DNA of 64,000 nucleotides from Dolomitihabitans soli. GTDB taxonomy: Bacteria; Actinomycetota; Actinomycetes; Streptosporangiales; Streptosporangiaceae. The stretch is from NCBI RefSeq assembly GCF_022213955.1, contig NZ_JAKNTW010000030.1, positions 39,955 to 103,954 on the forward strand, given 5' to 3'. Below, piece after piece: positions 29,546 to 38,946 of this stretch (position 1 is its first letter; every line of letters starts with the position of its first letter). Made by a program: the position numbers and the translations under genes. The notes below the pieces were generated by a model. The model worked only from the letters and a program-made list of their open reading frames with translations. It was not told where the DNA came from and made no database searches.

Positions 29546-31329
29546 CGGTACTCCTTGGATTGCCAGAAGGCGGCGAACTTTCCGTTTTCTGCTAGGAGGT
29601 CGGAGGGCCTGCCCTGCTCGACGATCAACCCGTTGTCCAGCATCACGACGGTGTCGGCGTCGGCGACCGTCTCCAGGCGGTGGGCGATGACCAGGATCGT
29701 GCGATCGCCCTCCAGCGCCGCCAATGCCTGCCGTACCGCCTGCTCGGTCTGCGGGTCGGCGAATGCGGTCGCCTCGTCCAGCACCAGCACGGGTGTGGCG
29801 GCGAGCAGCGCGCGGGCGAGCGCGATCCGCTGCGCCTCGCCACCCGACAGCCCGGCCTCCTGCCCGAGCACCGTGTCGTAGCCGCGTGGCAGTTCAAGAA
29901 TTCGATCATGGATGCTCGCCATCCGGGCGGCGTGCATCACCTCGTCGAGGTCGGCATGCGGTACGGCAAGCGCGATGTTGTCCGCGACCGATGCGCGCAG
30001 CAGGCGCACGTCCTGGAAGACGAAGGAGACCATCCGGTAGAGGTCGGAGCCGGCGAGCTCGCGCAGATCGACGCCGCCCAGGGTGATCGAACCGTGGGTC
30101 GGGTCGAAGAAGCGCGGCAGCAACTGGACCAGCGTGGACTTGCCGCTGCCCGAGGGCCCGACGATCGCGGTGACCGTGCCCGGTTCGAGGACCAGGTCGA
30201 TCCCGCGCAGCACCTCGCGATCGTCTTCGTAGCCGAAGCGGACGTCACGCAGTTCCACCCGGTGACCCTGCGGCGAGAGCGGATGCGCGGGCTCCGGCAG
30301 CGGCGCCACGTCGAGGACGTCCCGGATCCGGCCGATCGCGCGCCTGGCGGTCTGCAGGTCGTCGAAGCTGTGGGCGATGAGGGCCGCCACCGGAGCGGTC
30401 AGGCCCAGTCCCAGCAGCAGGAAAGGCAGCAGGTCGGCCGGGGGCAGGCCACCGGTCCCGATCAGGGCGGTGCCGCCGATCAGCACGACCAGCAGCACGA
30501 ACGGCGGTGACAGCACCAGTTGCATACCGGCGGCGATCATTGAGAGGCCGCGCACGAAGCGGTAGTAGATGCCGACGAAATCGTCGGTGGCCGTGCGGAA
30601 CCTGCGGTGGGCGCGTCCGGAACCGCCGAACGCCTTGACCACCGAGATGCCCTGGACGAACTCGACGACGGAATTGGCGATCTGCCCCATGGCCGCATCG
30701 AACTGCTTCTCCTCACGCAGCCGGGTCGGGGTCATCATCAGCGGGACGTGCGCCACGGCCAGCACCACCGGGATCAGCGTGATCAACGTGAGCCGCCAGT
30801 CGATGGTGAACAGGTAGATCAGGGAGACGAGTGGCACCACGAACGCGGCGATGAGCTCGCCGGGGGCGTGGGCGATGAACGGGTGCACGGCACTGACGTC
30901 CTCGCCCACCACCTTGGCCAGCTCACCGGTCCGGCGCCGGGAGAACCAGCCGATCGGCACGCGTCCCAGCCGCGCGGCCAGGTGCCGGCGAAGGGCCAGT
31001 TGCACCCGGCCGTCGAGCAGGTGCCCGATTCCGGATGACGCGGCCGTGAACAGCAGTCGGACGAGCAAGCCGACCGCACCGACGATCACGACGAACCAGA
31101 CACGATCGTGATCGATCGGGCCAGGCGCCAACAGGCCGCGCCCCAGTTCGACGACCGCCAGCAGCGGCGCCAGACCCGCGACGGCGCCGATCACCTGCAA
31201 GATGACAACGGCGGCGAAGCTCCATCGGTAAGGGCGCAGCAGCCCTGCCATGGACTGTCTCGCCGCGTCATCGGCGTCCAGTGAGGGCGGGGACTGCTCC
31301 CTCGTCGGCGCAAAGTCGGTCGTGGTCAT
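29542..31329 (-). CDS. ABC transporter half-subunit (IrtA/YbtP-like)
   Basis: The 595-residue protein has the same type IV ABC architecture as its downstream partner: GPSGSGKST, LSGGEAQR, LVLDEATAFAD and IAHRL are all intact. A short N-terminal extension of about 25 polar residues precedes the first helix. Start: ATG 31329 with AGGAGA about 6 nt upstream. The stop overlaps the partner's start, so the two subunits are surely made together as a heterodimer. Unlike the exporter pair of the NRPS cluster, both ATP sites look functional. Confidence 0.9.
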   Translation of the reverse strand: MTTTDFAPTREQSPPSLDADDAARQSMAGLLRPYRWSFAAVVILQVIGAVAGLAPLLAVVELGRGLLAPGPIDHDRVWFVVIVGAVGLLVRLLFTAASSGIGHLLDGRVQLALRRHLAARLGRVPIGWFSRRRTGELAKVVGEDVSAVHPFIAHAPGELIAAFVVPLVSLIYLFTIDWRLTLITLIPVVLAVAHVPLMMTPTRLREEKQFDAAMGQIANSVVEFVQGISVVKAFGGSGRAHRRFRTATDDFVGIYYRFVRGLSMIAAGMQLVLSPPFVLLVVLIGGTALIGTGGLPPADLLPFLLLGLGLTAPVAALIAHSFDDLQTARRAIGRIRDVLDVAPLPEPAHPLSPQGHRVELRDVRFGYEDDREVLRGIDLVLEPGTVTAIVGPSGSGKSTLVQLLPRFFDPTHGSITLGGVDLRELAGSDLYRMVSFVFQDVRLLRASVADNIALAVPHADLDEVMHAARMASIHDRILELPRGYDTVLGQEAGLSGGEAQRIALARALLAATPVLVLDEATAFADPQTEQAVRQALAALEGDRTILVIAHRLETVADADTVVMLDNGLIVEQGRPSDLLAENGKFAAFWQSKEYR

Positions 31330-31644
31330 CGCTCTCCTGTCTTCGTGGCGGGGCCCCCGTCAGCCGACAGGCCATCCGGAGGAACTCGAGGATCTCTATC
31401 TGCGCGGCCCTCGCTTGCGGAGCGCAGGCATGCTGACGAAGGGTCGCCCTGACCGCCGTCTCCACGACCTGGAGCCCGCCGTGGAGCTCTCGGTGCAGGT
31501 CGGGGCTGGCGAGGTCGCACGCCTTCGCCGGCATCACCGCCAGGAGCCTGCGGCGTCGCAGTGCCGAACGTGCTGCGGTCGTTCCTGCCGCCATCCCGTC
31601 TCGGCATGCTTGTCGCTTGGTGAAAGCGACTTTCTCCGGCACGG
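31330..31644. other. Intergenic stretch without a supported gene
   Basis: This 315-bp region lies between the serine hydrolase stop and the ABC operon start (both minus strand). Open frames exist, but none has a ribosome site and a recognisable fold. It must hold the promoter of the ABC pair, which I cannot place. Confidence 0.4.
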
Positions 31645-32763
31645 TCAGCCGTGCATCGCCATGCGGTACAGAGCCGCGAGCGCGTCGTCGATGGGATGGG
31701 GCTGCGGCCTGCCCGTGGAGTCGAGCCTGTTCCACCTCTGCATGTTCACCGCGACGGACATCTGCCGCTTGCCGTCGGCGCTGGTCATGGCCAGTGCTCC
31801 GGCACCCCAGACGGTGCCGCCATGCCCCCAGAAGGTGCCGCCGCCGGGCATCTCCATCGGGTACAGGCCCAGCCCGTAGTCGATGATCTTGCTCTCCTGG
31901 GAGATGACGCGGACGGTGCGCCGCATCTCCGCCAGCGACGACGGGCTGACGATCTCACCGTCGAACAGCAAGCCGAAGAACCGGTTGAGATCCGCGACGG
32001 TCGAGATCAGCGAACCCGCCGGCCCCGCAAAGAACATGTCGAAGACGCTGAAGTCGCGCGGCGGCTCGATCATGCCGAACCACGCCTCGTAGATCTGCGA
32101 CTGCGGCCCGCTGAAGCGCGGTCCATCGGGAAGCTCGGTGTCCCGCAGTCCAGCGCGCTCGATGACGTTCTGGGTGATGTACGTCTCGGCCTTCGTACCG
32201 GTTACCTGCTCCAGAAGCTGGCCGAGCACCAGGTAGTTGGTGTTGGAGTACAACCCCGGAGTGCCGCCTGGCGCGCTGGAAGCGGGTGCGGAGACGCCCT
32301 TCTCGATCAGCTCGATGGCGTGAAACCGGGTGAGCCGGTGGTCGTCCAGGCTCTGCGGCCTCGTGTGGGCCACGGCCGGGAAGGCCTTGAGGGAGGGGTA
32401 GACGTACGGGAGGTATTCGGCGAGGCCGCTGGTGTGGTTGATCAACATCCGGACCGTGATCGCATCGCCGCGTTCTCCGGGAACCAGCTTCGGCAGGTAG
32501 CGGCCGATCGGCGCGTCGAGACCAACCTGACCACCTTCGACCAGCTGCATCACCGCGGCGGCGGTGAAGGTCTTGGTGATGCTGCCGACGCGGTGCCGCA
32601 TGCCGGCGGAGACAGGGCGGCCGGTGGCGACATCGGCGACCCCGGCGGCACCGCGCCAGACCTCGTCGCGGTCACGCACCTCGGCGAACAGGCCGGGCAT
32701 TCCGGCGCGGTGGACGTTTTCAACGGCGGTGTTCAGCTTTGCGGGGTCCAGCGGGTTCCTCAC
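31645..32763 (-). CDS. Serine hydrolase, beta-lactamase/D-Ala-D-Ala carboxypeptidase family
   Basis: The family's three active-site motifs are in order: SITK (nucleophile S61, K64), YSN in YSNTNYLVLG, and HGG late in the protein (FWGHGGTVWG). Homologues are penicillin-recognising carboxypeptidases and esterases (class C beta-lactamase fold). No signal peptide is visible, unlike the paralogue at 60360-61619. I place the start at GTG 32763, which has GAAAGGA 8 nt upstream; a longer frame reaches 32889 but its first codon falls inside the probable operator and lacks a ribosome site. It is divergent from a TetR gene that likely represses it. Confidence 0.85.
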   Translation of the reverse strand: MRNPLDPAKLNTAVENVHRAGMPGLFAEVRDRDEVWRGAAGVADVATGRPVSAGMRHRVGSITKTFTAAAVMQLVEGGQVGLDAPIGRYLPKLVPGERGDAITVRMLINHTSGLAEYLPYVYPSLKAFPAVAHTRPQSLDDHRLTRFHAIELIEKGVSAPASSAPGGTPGLYSNTNYLVLGQLLEQVTGTKAETYITQNVIERAGLRDTELPDGPRFSGPQSQIYEAWFGMIEPPRDFSVFDMFFAGPAGSLISTVADLNRFFGLLFDGEIVSPSSLAEMRRTVRVISQESKIIDYGLGLYPMEMPGGGTFWGHGGTVWGAGALAMTSADGKRQMSVAVNMQRWNRLDSTGRPQPHPIDDALAALYRMAMHG

Positions 32764-32883
32764 GACATGCGTCCTTTCGTATTCCCGGGTGAGCCGCACG
32801 TCGGCCGCCTGGCCCGGGTAACAGGGCACGAGTGGCACGCCGGCCGACTGCTGCCGGGCCGCTCGTGCACTCATGCTGTCATT

Positions 32884-32902
32884 ATGCACGCGGTGCGTGC
32901 AT
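32884..32902. promoter_or_regulatory. Probable TetR operator
   Basis: A perfect palindrome has 8-bp arms ATGCACGC and GCGTGCAT around a 3-bp centre. It lies between the divergent serine hydrolase and TetR genes, 44 bp before the TetR start. A further TGCAT half-site follows at about 32910. Size and place are those of a TetR autoregulatory operator. Confidence 0.65.
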
Positions 32903-32945
32903 CACCAAGTGCATAGGTTAGGCTGAGTCCCGGCGAGAGGGTGAG

Positions 32946-33605
32946 ATGGCAGGCAGAAGGCGCTGGTCGACCGAGGAGATCCTGGATGCGGCGGCGGAGT
33001 TGCTGCGCACGGGCGACGCCGATTCGTTCAGCGTGCGCAAGCTCGCGGCAGTGCTCGGCACCGATTCCTCCAGCCTTTACCGGCACTTCCGCAGCAAGAC
33101 TGAACTGCTGCGAGCGGTCGCCGACCGGATCCTCCTGGCCGCTATGGACGGCTACCGGCCCGAGGGTGACTGGAAGCAGCGCATCATGACCCTGGCCCTG
33201 CGCGTGAGAGAGGCCTTCGGTCAGCACCCCCAGCTCGCCGCGGTCTGGGGACGCTACGCCTCAGGCGGTACCGGTTCCCGGCTGGTCATGGAAGAGGTGC
33301 TGCAGGCTCTGCGCGCGTCGGGACTGCCCGACGAGGAGATCCCAGCGCGCTACCACCGGATCACGGTCCTCGTCGCCGCGTTGATCGCCTCCGAGGCCGG
33401 GATCAGCACCGTCACCCCCGAAGAGTACGAACAGGGCATGGAGCTGTTCCGCGTCGCGGTACTCGGCGCCGACCCCGAACACTTCCCGGCCCTGGCCCAC
33501 TTCGCCCGCGACGTCCGCCCTCTCGGGGTGGACCGCCGCGCCGCGTTCGAAGACATCCTCGCCGTCCAACTCGCCCACATCGAGGCCGCAATCTGCCCGA
33601 GCTAG
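32946..33605 (+). CDS. TetR-family regulator
   Basis: The 219-residue protein has an N-terminal helix-turn-helix (ILDAAAELL, FSVRKLAAVLGTDSSSLYRHF, KTELLRAVADRIL) and an all-helical ligand domain of the TetR_C group. Start: ATG 32946 with a GAGAGGGTGAG tract upstream. It is divergent from the serine hydrolase gene, with a palindrome between them, so local repression and autoregulation are likely. Ligand unknown. Confidence 0.9.
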   Translation: MAGRRRWSTEEILDAAAELLRTGDADSFSVRKLAAVLGTDSSSLYRHFRSKTELLRAVADRILLAAMDGYRPEGDWKQRIMTLALRVREAFGQHPQLAAVWGRYASGGTGSRLVMEEVLQALRASGLPDEEIPARYHRITVLVAALIASEAGISTVTPEEYEQGMELFRVAVLGADPEHFPALAHFARDVRPLGVDRRAAFEDILAVQLAHIEAAICPS

Positions 33606-33893
33606 CCAACCGGCTCGGGAGTGTCGGCAAACGGTCGTTACCGGGTCGGTGCTGGCGATGTGGTCGTATGTGATCTCGCGTGGCTAGTCGGTGGGTCCGG
33701 AACGTGGACCGTGCCCGGAAGATCACCATTTCAGCGATAGGCTCAAGTTGAGCATGCCGCAGCAGCCTGTTCAGGGTGTCGCGATCACCAGCAAGCTCTG
33801 GCGCCGTTGGGGTCTCTTCCCCCCGCCGCGCCCTTCGTCCCGCTCGCCCTGGCCATCACGGCCACCGCCGCCATCGGCATGCTCCTGCTCTGA

Positions 33894-34496
33894 CTAGACC
33901 AACCTGGAGAGGACAATCCAGAGCGTCACGGCGGCGAGCCCGACGACAGTGAAGATCGACAGGAGCCGGGAGCGGCAGCCGCGCGCGTTCATGGTGGGCC
34001 GGGGTTCCAGCTCGGGCGGCGTCGCCACCTGCTCGGCGCCCGACGACAGCGACACCGAGTCGCCGGGAATGGGGTGCCATCCCGGGTCCTCGTCCACCAG
34101 CATGCGAAGCAGCCCGGTGAGCGCCACGGCATGGACGTGTTCCCACTCGGCCTCGCTGATGGGCACGTCGTCGTATCGGCCCTGCAGCGCGTATCCCTCG
34201 AACAGGGGAATCGGCCGTCCGTGCCGATCACGCAGCACGGTGTCGCCGTCGACCGGGGTGTCGGAGGCGGCGCGCGTCTGCCGGTAGACCAGCGTGACGA
34301 ACGAGCCGTTAGCGGTCCTGACGCTCCTCACCCGCCGGCCCGGCCCTGTGGGCTGCCCTGGGCCAGTCTCCGCGGCGGCGAACAGCACGCCCGCCTCCCC
34401 GGCCTGCTCGAGGAAGCCAGGCACGACCACCACCTGGAAGCCCAGCTTCCGGCCGCGGCTGATCAGGAACGGCCATCCGACGAGCTGGTCGCTCAT
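33894..34496 (-). CDS. Hypothetical tail-anchored protein, partner of the GTPase
   Basis: I do not recognise this 200-residue protein. It starts MSDQLVGWPFLISRGRKLG, has a mixed alpha/beta middle, a low-complexity proline/glutamate linker (about 150-170) and a single C-terminal hydrophobic helix (ILLSIF...LWIVLSRLV region) that would anchor it in the membrane with the bulk in the cytoplasm. The start ATG 34496 overlaps the stop of the P-loop GTPase gene in an ATGA, so the two are co-translated and probably act together. Confidence 0.75.
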   Translation of the reverse strand: MSDQLVGWPFLISRGRKLGFQVVVVPGFLEQAGEAGVLFAAAETGPGQPTGPGRRVRSVRTANGSFVTLVYRQTRAASDTPVDGDTVLRDRHGRPIPLFEGYALQGRYDDVPISEAEWEHVHAVALTGLLRMLVDEDPGWHPIPGDSVSLSSGAEQVATPPELEPRPTMNARGCRSRLLSIFTVVGLAAVTLWIVLSRLV

Positions 34497-35758
34497 GAGA
34501 GGTTCACCTCCTGGTCTCGGCGCTCCCAGTCGGCGAGCCCTTCGGCCAGGTCCCATCCCGGACAGTCGTTCTCGAACCTTTGCACGCGCCTGTCGAAGGC
34601 GTCCATCAGCAATCTCATGACCTGTTCCGAGTGGGGTGCCAGGGTTCTCACGAAAGCGGCCTGGGCGCTCATGGCCGAGCTCTGCTCCTCGTCGGCATCG
34701 CTCTCGGGCGTGTCGCCCTCCGGGTCTGTGGCGCGTTGTGCGGAGCCGGCCCGAAAGGCCGACACCACCAGAGTCGTGACGAACTTGGCGGTGGGCGCGT
34801 CGAGGAACCGCAGGAAGATCGCCTCGGTCAGGGGCTCCGCCGTACTCTCGAAGAACGTGCGCCCGAACAGGTGAATCCCTTTACGGGTCCGCCTGCGGCG
34901 CATCCGGGCCAGCTTGCGCTCAAGCTTCCTCAGCGTCGTGGGGCTCAGCAGGGCCATGGCCTGTTCCACCCGGTCCGGCAGGATCACCGCCAGCGGGACG
35001 TCGATGTTGATGGGGTTGAGCTCACGGCCCTGCCGTTTGACCATGCGCTCGGATCCGTCGGGTGCCTCCCGCAGCTCGACCACGTCGCGGCCCACCGCCG
35101 ACAGGGGGATCAGGCGGTTCTTGCCGGACTTGCTCAGCCGGTCGTACAGCAGGCCGCGGAAGATGTTCACCTCGATGAGCCGGTCGCGCACCTCGCGCAG
35201 CGTGTACCCGGCGTCGGCCAGGAGATCCCATTTGGTCAGCACGACCTGCATGGGGCACCGGGGCCGCTGTGCCTGCTGGATGATGGGGACCAGGCTCTGG
35301 TTGACGTACTCCTCTCCCCGGGGTTCGCCGCGCAGCAGCGCCAGGATCTCGCGCCCGTCGAGCATGACGATGATCGCGTGAGCGCTCGCGACCCTCTCGT
35401 CGAGCTCGTCCCCCAGCTCCGCCCGCGTCCTGGCGTCCCTCAGCAGTTCACCCGGGTAGTCGTAGAAACGGAGCCTGAGCACCTCTATCTGCTCGCCGCC
35501 GATGGACACCCGGCAGCTGAAGTCAAGGTCGCGATGGATCGAGCTGGTCGACTCCGGCCAGTCGAGGCCGGGCTTGTTCACCTCCTGGGCCAGGAAGTTC
35601 AGCGTCTGCGCGACGTGCAGGTGCGTGCTGATGACGTACCCGCGCCGCGCGTAGTCCGCGAACAGCGCCTTGTACAGCATGGCGAGGTAGACCGTCTTGC
35701 CCGCCCCTTCCGTGCCCAGCGTCATGACGGGAAGCAGGGGGGTGTCGTGCTCTGCCAC
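34493..35758 (-). CDS. P-loop GTPase of unknown function (TRAFAC-like)
   Basis: The 421-residue protein has the G-protein motifs in order: G1 GTEGAGKT (15-22), G3 DYPGE (100-104) and G4 TKWD (175-178). This predicts GTP binding. The N-terminal about 250 residues are the GTPase domain; a basic segment (RKLERKLARMRRRRTRKG) and a C-terminal helical region follow. Related GTPases occur in actinobacterial conflict or signalling loci described by the Aravind group, but I see no effector domain here. Its gene overlaps that of a tail-anchored protein, suggesting a membrane-linked switch. The 339 bp upstream contain no gene. Confidence 0.82.
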   Translation of the reverse strand: MAEHDTPLLPVMTLGTEGAGKTVYLAMLYKALFADYARRGYVISTHLHVAQTLNFLAQEVNKPGLDWPESTSSIHRDLDFSCRVSIGGEQIEVLRLRFYDYPGELLRDARTRAELGDELDERVASAHAIIVMLDGREILALLRGEPRGEEYVNQSLVPIIQQAQRPRCPMQVVLTKWDLLADAGYTLREVRDRLIEVNIFRGLLYDRLSKSGKNRLIPLSAVGRDVVELREAPDGSERMVKRQGRELNPINIDVPLAVILPDRVEQAMALLSPTTLRKLERKLARMRRRRTRKGIHLFGRTFFESTAEPLTEAIFLRFLDAPTAKFVTTLVVSAFRAGSAQRATDPEGDTPESDADEEQSSAMSAQAAFVRTLAPHSEQVMRLLMDAFDRRVQRFENDCPGWDLAEGLADWERRDQEVNLS

Positions 35759-36042
35759 GGTGCAGCCTCCAGACCACTACGCCGATCATTCTCAACAGCG
35801 CACGAATGTTCAAGCATCTGCGAAGATCAACCGTACAGAGTGAGCATCGTTGATCAAACTCCTACTGGAGGCCGACCTCCCGGTACTCCGCGACCGGCGA
35901 GCCGGGGTTGGTGTCGCGTCCGTTGACGCCGAGGGGACGAGGCCGTCCCTCTTTCACCGGATGTAACCGGGCCGTCCGCGAACTGGCGACCATCTACTCG
36001 ACCGCCCCTGTCGGGCCCCGCCTAACCCTGGAGAAATCCTCT

Positions 36043-36061
36043 GTGTCACACAATGTGACAC
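36043..36061. promoter_or_regulatory. Perfect palindrome, probable operator, in a gene-free gap
   Basis: Arms GTGTCACA and TGTGACAC are separated by CAA. This lies in the gene-free gap 35759-36097, between the LysR stop and the GTPase operon start, about 285 bp upstream of the GTPase gene. It has the size of a site for a dimeric regulator. Nothing else in that gap is recognisable. Confidence 0.5.
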
Positions 36062-36097
36062 CAACCCCGGTTCGCCGTTCCACTACCCGTGGCGGGA

Positions 36098-37009
36098 TCA
36101 ACTCCCCTTGTGCTGCCGCATCGCCTGCTCGCGAAGGGCGTGGATGAGCGTCGTGACGTGGGGCCGGTCGCTACGGCTGATTGCGGCGACGCCGATGTGC
36201 CGGATCGGCGTCGGCGACTTGATCGGGACGGTGCATAGGCCGGGGATCTCCGGGGCGAGCACAATAGAGGGGATCAGGGAGATTCCCACGCCTACGGCGA
36301 CAAGCGAGCGGGCGAAGAAGTAGTCGGTGGTGGTGCCGCGCACATCCGGATCGAAGCCGGCACGCTCGGCGTAGCGGCGCAGGTATGTCTCGGTCTTCAG
36401 GCAGCCGAGCACCCAGGGTTCCGCTGCCAGCTCGGCGAGGTCGAGCGCGTCGCGGTTGGCGAGTCGATGCCCTTGCGGCAGGACGACGTGCAGAGGGTCT
36501 TCCAGGAGCGGTGTCCACTCCAGGCTGGAGCTGGGGCCCGGCCCAACGGGCAGCGGGCCGTCGAAGTGGTAGGCAAGGGCGAGGTCCACGGCGCCCTGAC
36601 GGACGAGCGGCAGGGTGTTTTCGGGTTCGCCCTCCCTGACGTGGAGCACGGTGCGGGGATGGACTGCCATGAGCCGGGCGAGAGCAGCGGGCAGCAGGAG
36701 CCTGCCGCCGCTGGTGAAGGTGGCGACGGTGAGTTGGGTACGGCCGGTGCTGAGCTGGGCGACCTGCTGTTGCGCGTGTTCGAGCTCTGCGGCGACGGTT
36801 TCGGCGGCGCCGACCATGATCTGGCCGGCCTGGGTGAGGGTGACGCCGCGGGTGCTGCGGGCGACGACCTGGGCGCCGAGGCTGCGCTCCAGGGCGGCCA
36901 CGTGCTGGGAGACGGCCGAGGGAGTGAGGCGGAGAGCCGTGGCCGCCTGGTTGAAGCTGCCGTGCTCCGCCACCGCCCGCAGAACGCGGAGCCGCTGCAC
37001 ATCGATCAA
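36098..37009 (-). CDS. LysR-family regulator
   Basis: The 303-residue protein has the N-terminal LysR winged helix (QRLRVLRAVAEHGSFNQAATALRLTPSAVSQHVAALERSLG pattern; motif shown in parts: RLRVLRAVAEHG, ALRLTPSAVSQH) and a periplasmic-binding-type effector domain from about residue 90. Start: TTG 37009 with AAGGAAA 5 nt upstream. It is divergent from the epimerase/aldo-keto reductase pair, 43 bp between starts, so it most likely controls them. Confidence 0.9.
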   Translation of the reverse strand: MIDVQRLRVLRAVAEHGSFNQAATALRLTPSAVSQHVAALERSLGAQVVARSTRGVTLTQAGQIMVGAAETVAAELEHAQQQVAQLSTGRTQLTVATFTSGGRLLLPAALARLMAVHPRTVLHVREGEPENTLPLVRQGAVDLALAYHFDGPLPVGPGPSSSLEWTPLLEDPLHVVLPQGHRLANRDALDLAELAAEPWVLGCLKTETYLRRYAERAGFDPDVRGTTTDYFFARSLVAVGVGISLIPSIVLAPEIPGLCTVPIKSPTPIRHIGVAAISRSDRPHVTTLIHALREQAMRQHKGS

Positions 37010-37052
37010 CAGTTTTCCTTAATGCCTATCCAGTAAGCCAGGACTTCTGCTG

Positions 37053-38024
37053 ATGACGATAGGGCTCCAGAGTGAGGGGATGCAAAAGATCTGCGTCATC
37101 GGCGGAAGCCGGTACTTCGGAAAGCTCCTGGTGAAGCGCCTGCAGGCCGGGGGCCACCGGGTCACTGTGATCAACCGCGGCTCCACGCCGCCGCCCGCCG
37201 GTGTCGAGCACCTCGTTGTCGACCGAAACGACGAGACCGCCCTGACGGCCGCGCTCGACTCCCGCACCTTCGACGTCGTGGTGGACCAGGTCTGTTACAC
37301 CCCGGTGCAGGCCGCTATCGCCGCCCGCGCCTTTGCCGGCCGCGCCCGGCGCTACGTCATGACCTCCACGATCGAGGTCTATGACCCCGCGACCGCCGCG
37401 TTGCCGGCTGTGCCTTCGGGAACGCCGGTGCCGGAGGAGATCGTGGACCCGGCCACCTGGCTGGTGGCCATGGACCTTCCTTGGCACGACGAGGTGTACC
37501 TGGAGGCGCACTACGCCGAGGGCAAGCGACAGGCGGAGGCCGTCTTCGCCCGCGCCGGCAGCTTCGAGTTCGCCAGTGTGCGCAGCGCCCATGTGCTCGG
37601 CGGCGGCGCGCAGGAGTTCACCGGCCGGCTGGCGCACTACACCGGGCGCATCACCAAGGGCGATGAGATCGCTGTACACGCGAAGGCGCTGCCCACGGTC
37701 TTCATCCACTACCAGGAGCTGGCGGACCTGCTGCTGTGGGCTGCCACAGCCGGCTTCACCGGTCCGGTCAACGCCTGCTCCGACGGCGCGCTCGATGTAC
37801 ACCACCTCGCCGCGATCATCGCCACGCAGACCGGCCGGGAGCCCGTCTACAGGACCGTCGCCGCGGACGAGGAGGCTTCGGCGTTCTCCTTCGACCGCCA
37901 CTACGCCATGAGCAACGACCGCGCGAAGGCACTGGGCTTCTCCTTCAGCCACACCACCGACTGGCTGCCCGGCGCCGTCGCCGAAACCCTCACCACCGAG
38001 CCGTCACCCGCCGCGAGGAACTGA
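37053..38024 (+). CDS. NAD(P)-dependent epimerase/dehydratase family protein (extended SDR)
   Basis: The 323-residue protein has an N-terminal Rossmann motif (ICVIGGSRYFGKLL) and the YxxxK catalytic pair in HYAEGKRQAE. A TSTIEVY strand stands where the catalytic Ser/Thr is expected. It resembles the atypical SDR/isoflavone-reductase-like group. Substrate unknown. Start: ATG 37053 (AGGA upstream); ATG 37080 is an alternative just before the Rossmann fold. It lies 6 bp before an aldo/keto reductase gene and is divergent from a LysR gene. Confidence 0.85.
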   Translation: MTIGLQSEGMQKICVIGGSRYFGKLLVKRLQAGGHRVTVINRGSTPPPAGVEHLVVDRNDETALTAALDSRTFDVVVDQVCYTPVQAAIAARAFAGRARRYVMTSTIEVYDPATAALPAVPSGTPVPEEIVDPATWLVAMDLPWHDEVYLEAHYAEGKRQAEAVFARAGSFEFASVRSAHVLGGGAQEFTGRLAHYTGRITKGDEIAVHAKALPTVFIHYQELADLLLWAATAGFTGPVNACSDGALDVHHLAAIIATQTGREPVYRTVAADEEASAFSFDRHYAMSNDRAKALGFSFSHTTDWLPGAVAETLTTEPSPAARN

Positions 38025-38030
38025 GCCGCC

Positions 38031-38915
38031 ATGCAGTACCGCACCATCGCCCACACCGCCGTCAGCGCCATCGGCCTGGGCGCCATGCCGCTGTCCATCG
38101 AGCACCGCCCGGACGAGACGCGGGCCATCGCCACCGTCCACGCCGCCCTCGACGCCGGCGTCACGCTCATCGACACCGCCGACAGCTACCACTGGCACGC
38201 CGGCGAGGCGGGACACAACGAGCTGCTGATCGCCCGCGCCCTGGCCCGTTACAGTGGCGACACCTCCGGCGTCCTGGTGGCCACCAAGGGCGGCCGCGGC
38301 CGCCCCGGCGACGGCAGCTGGACCATCACCGCCAGCCCCGCTCATCTCAAGCAGGCTGCCGAGGCCTCTGCCAAGCGCCTGGGCGTCGACGCGATCGGCC
38401 TGTACCAGCTGCACAAGCCGGACCCGGCCGTGCCCTGGGCGGAGTCCGTCGGCGCGTTGCGCGAGCTACTCGACGCCGGCACGATCCGCGCCGCGGGAAT
38501 CTCCAACGTCACCACCGCCCAGATCCGCCAGGCGCATCAGATCCTCGGTGACGGACTCGTGTCCGTGCAGAACCAGTACTCACCCGCCGTCCGTGACAGC
38601 GAGCCAGAGCTGCGGCTGAGCACAGAGCTGGGTCTGGCCTTTCTGCCTTGGAGCCCACTCGGTGGCATCTCCCGCAGCTCCCTCGACGGGCCCTCCGGCC
38701 CCACCTCCGTCGGCACCGCCTTCCACCACATCGCAGCCGAGCGCGACGTCAGCCCGCAGCAGATCGCCCTGGCCTGGCTGCTCGCCCGCTCTCCGGCCGT
38801 GATCCCGGTACCGGGAGCCGGCCGCCCGCTCTCCATCACCGACTCGGCCAAGGCCGCGGAGCTCACGCTGAGTACGGAGGAGCTGGCGCAGTTGGAGGAC
38901 GCTCTGCCGGGCTGA
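38031..38915 (+). CDS. Aldo/keto reductase
   Basis: The 294-residue TIM-barrel oxidoreductase shows the AKR tetrad: Asp and Tyr in DTADSY, Lys in ATKGG, and His in YQLHKPD. The C-terminal NADPH-binding stretch (IPVPGAGRPLS) is also present. It reduces carbonyls with NADPH; the substrate is unknown. It is co-transcribed with the preceding epimerase-like gene (6-bp gap) and probably under the divergent LysR regulator. Confidence 0.9.
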   Translation: MQYRTIAHTAVSAIGLGAMPLSIEHRPDETRAIATVHAALDAGVTLIDTADSYHWHAGEAGHNELLIARALARYSGDTSGVLVATKGGRGRPGDGSWTITASPAHLKQAAEASAKRLGVDAIGLYQLHKPDPAVPWAESVGALRELLDAGTIRAAGISNVTTAQIRQAHQILGDGLVSVQNQYSPAVRDSEPELRLSTELGLAFLPWSPLGGISRSSLDGPSGPTSVGTAFHHIAAERDVSPQQIALAWLLARSPAVIPVPGAGRPLSITDSAKAAELTLSTEELAQLEDALPG

Positions 38916-38946
38916 GGAGGGTCACGGGTCGCTTGCCGGCCTTGAC

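Noticed and set aside
31268..31735. 155-codon minus-strand frame between the serine hydrolase and the ABC operon
   Set aside because: Overlaps both neighbours, has no ribosome site and matches no family I know.
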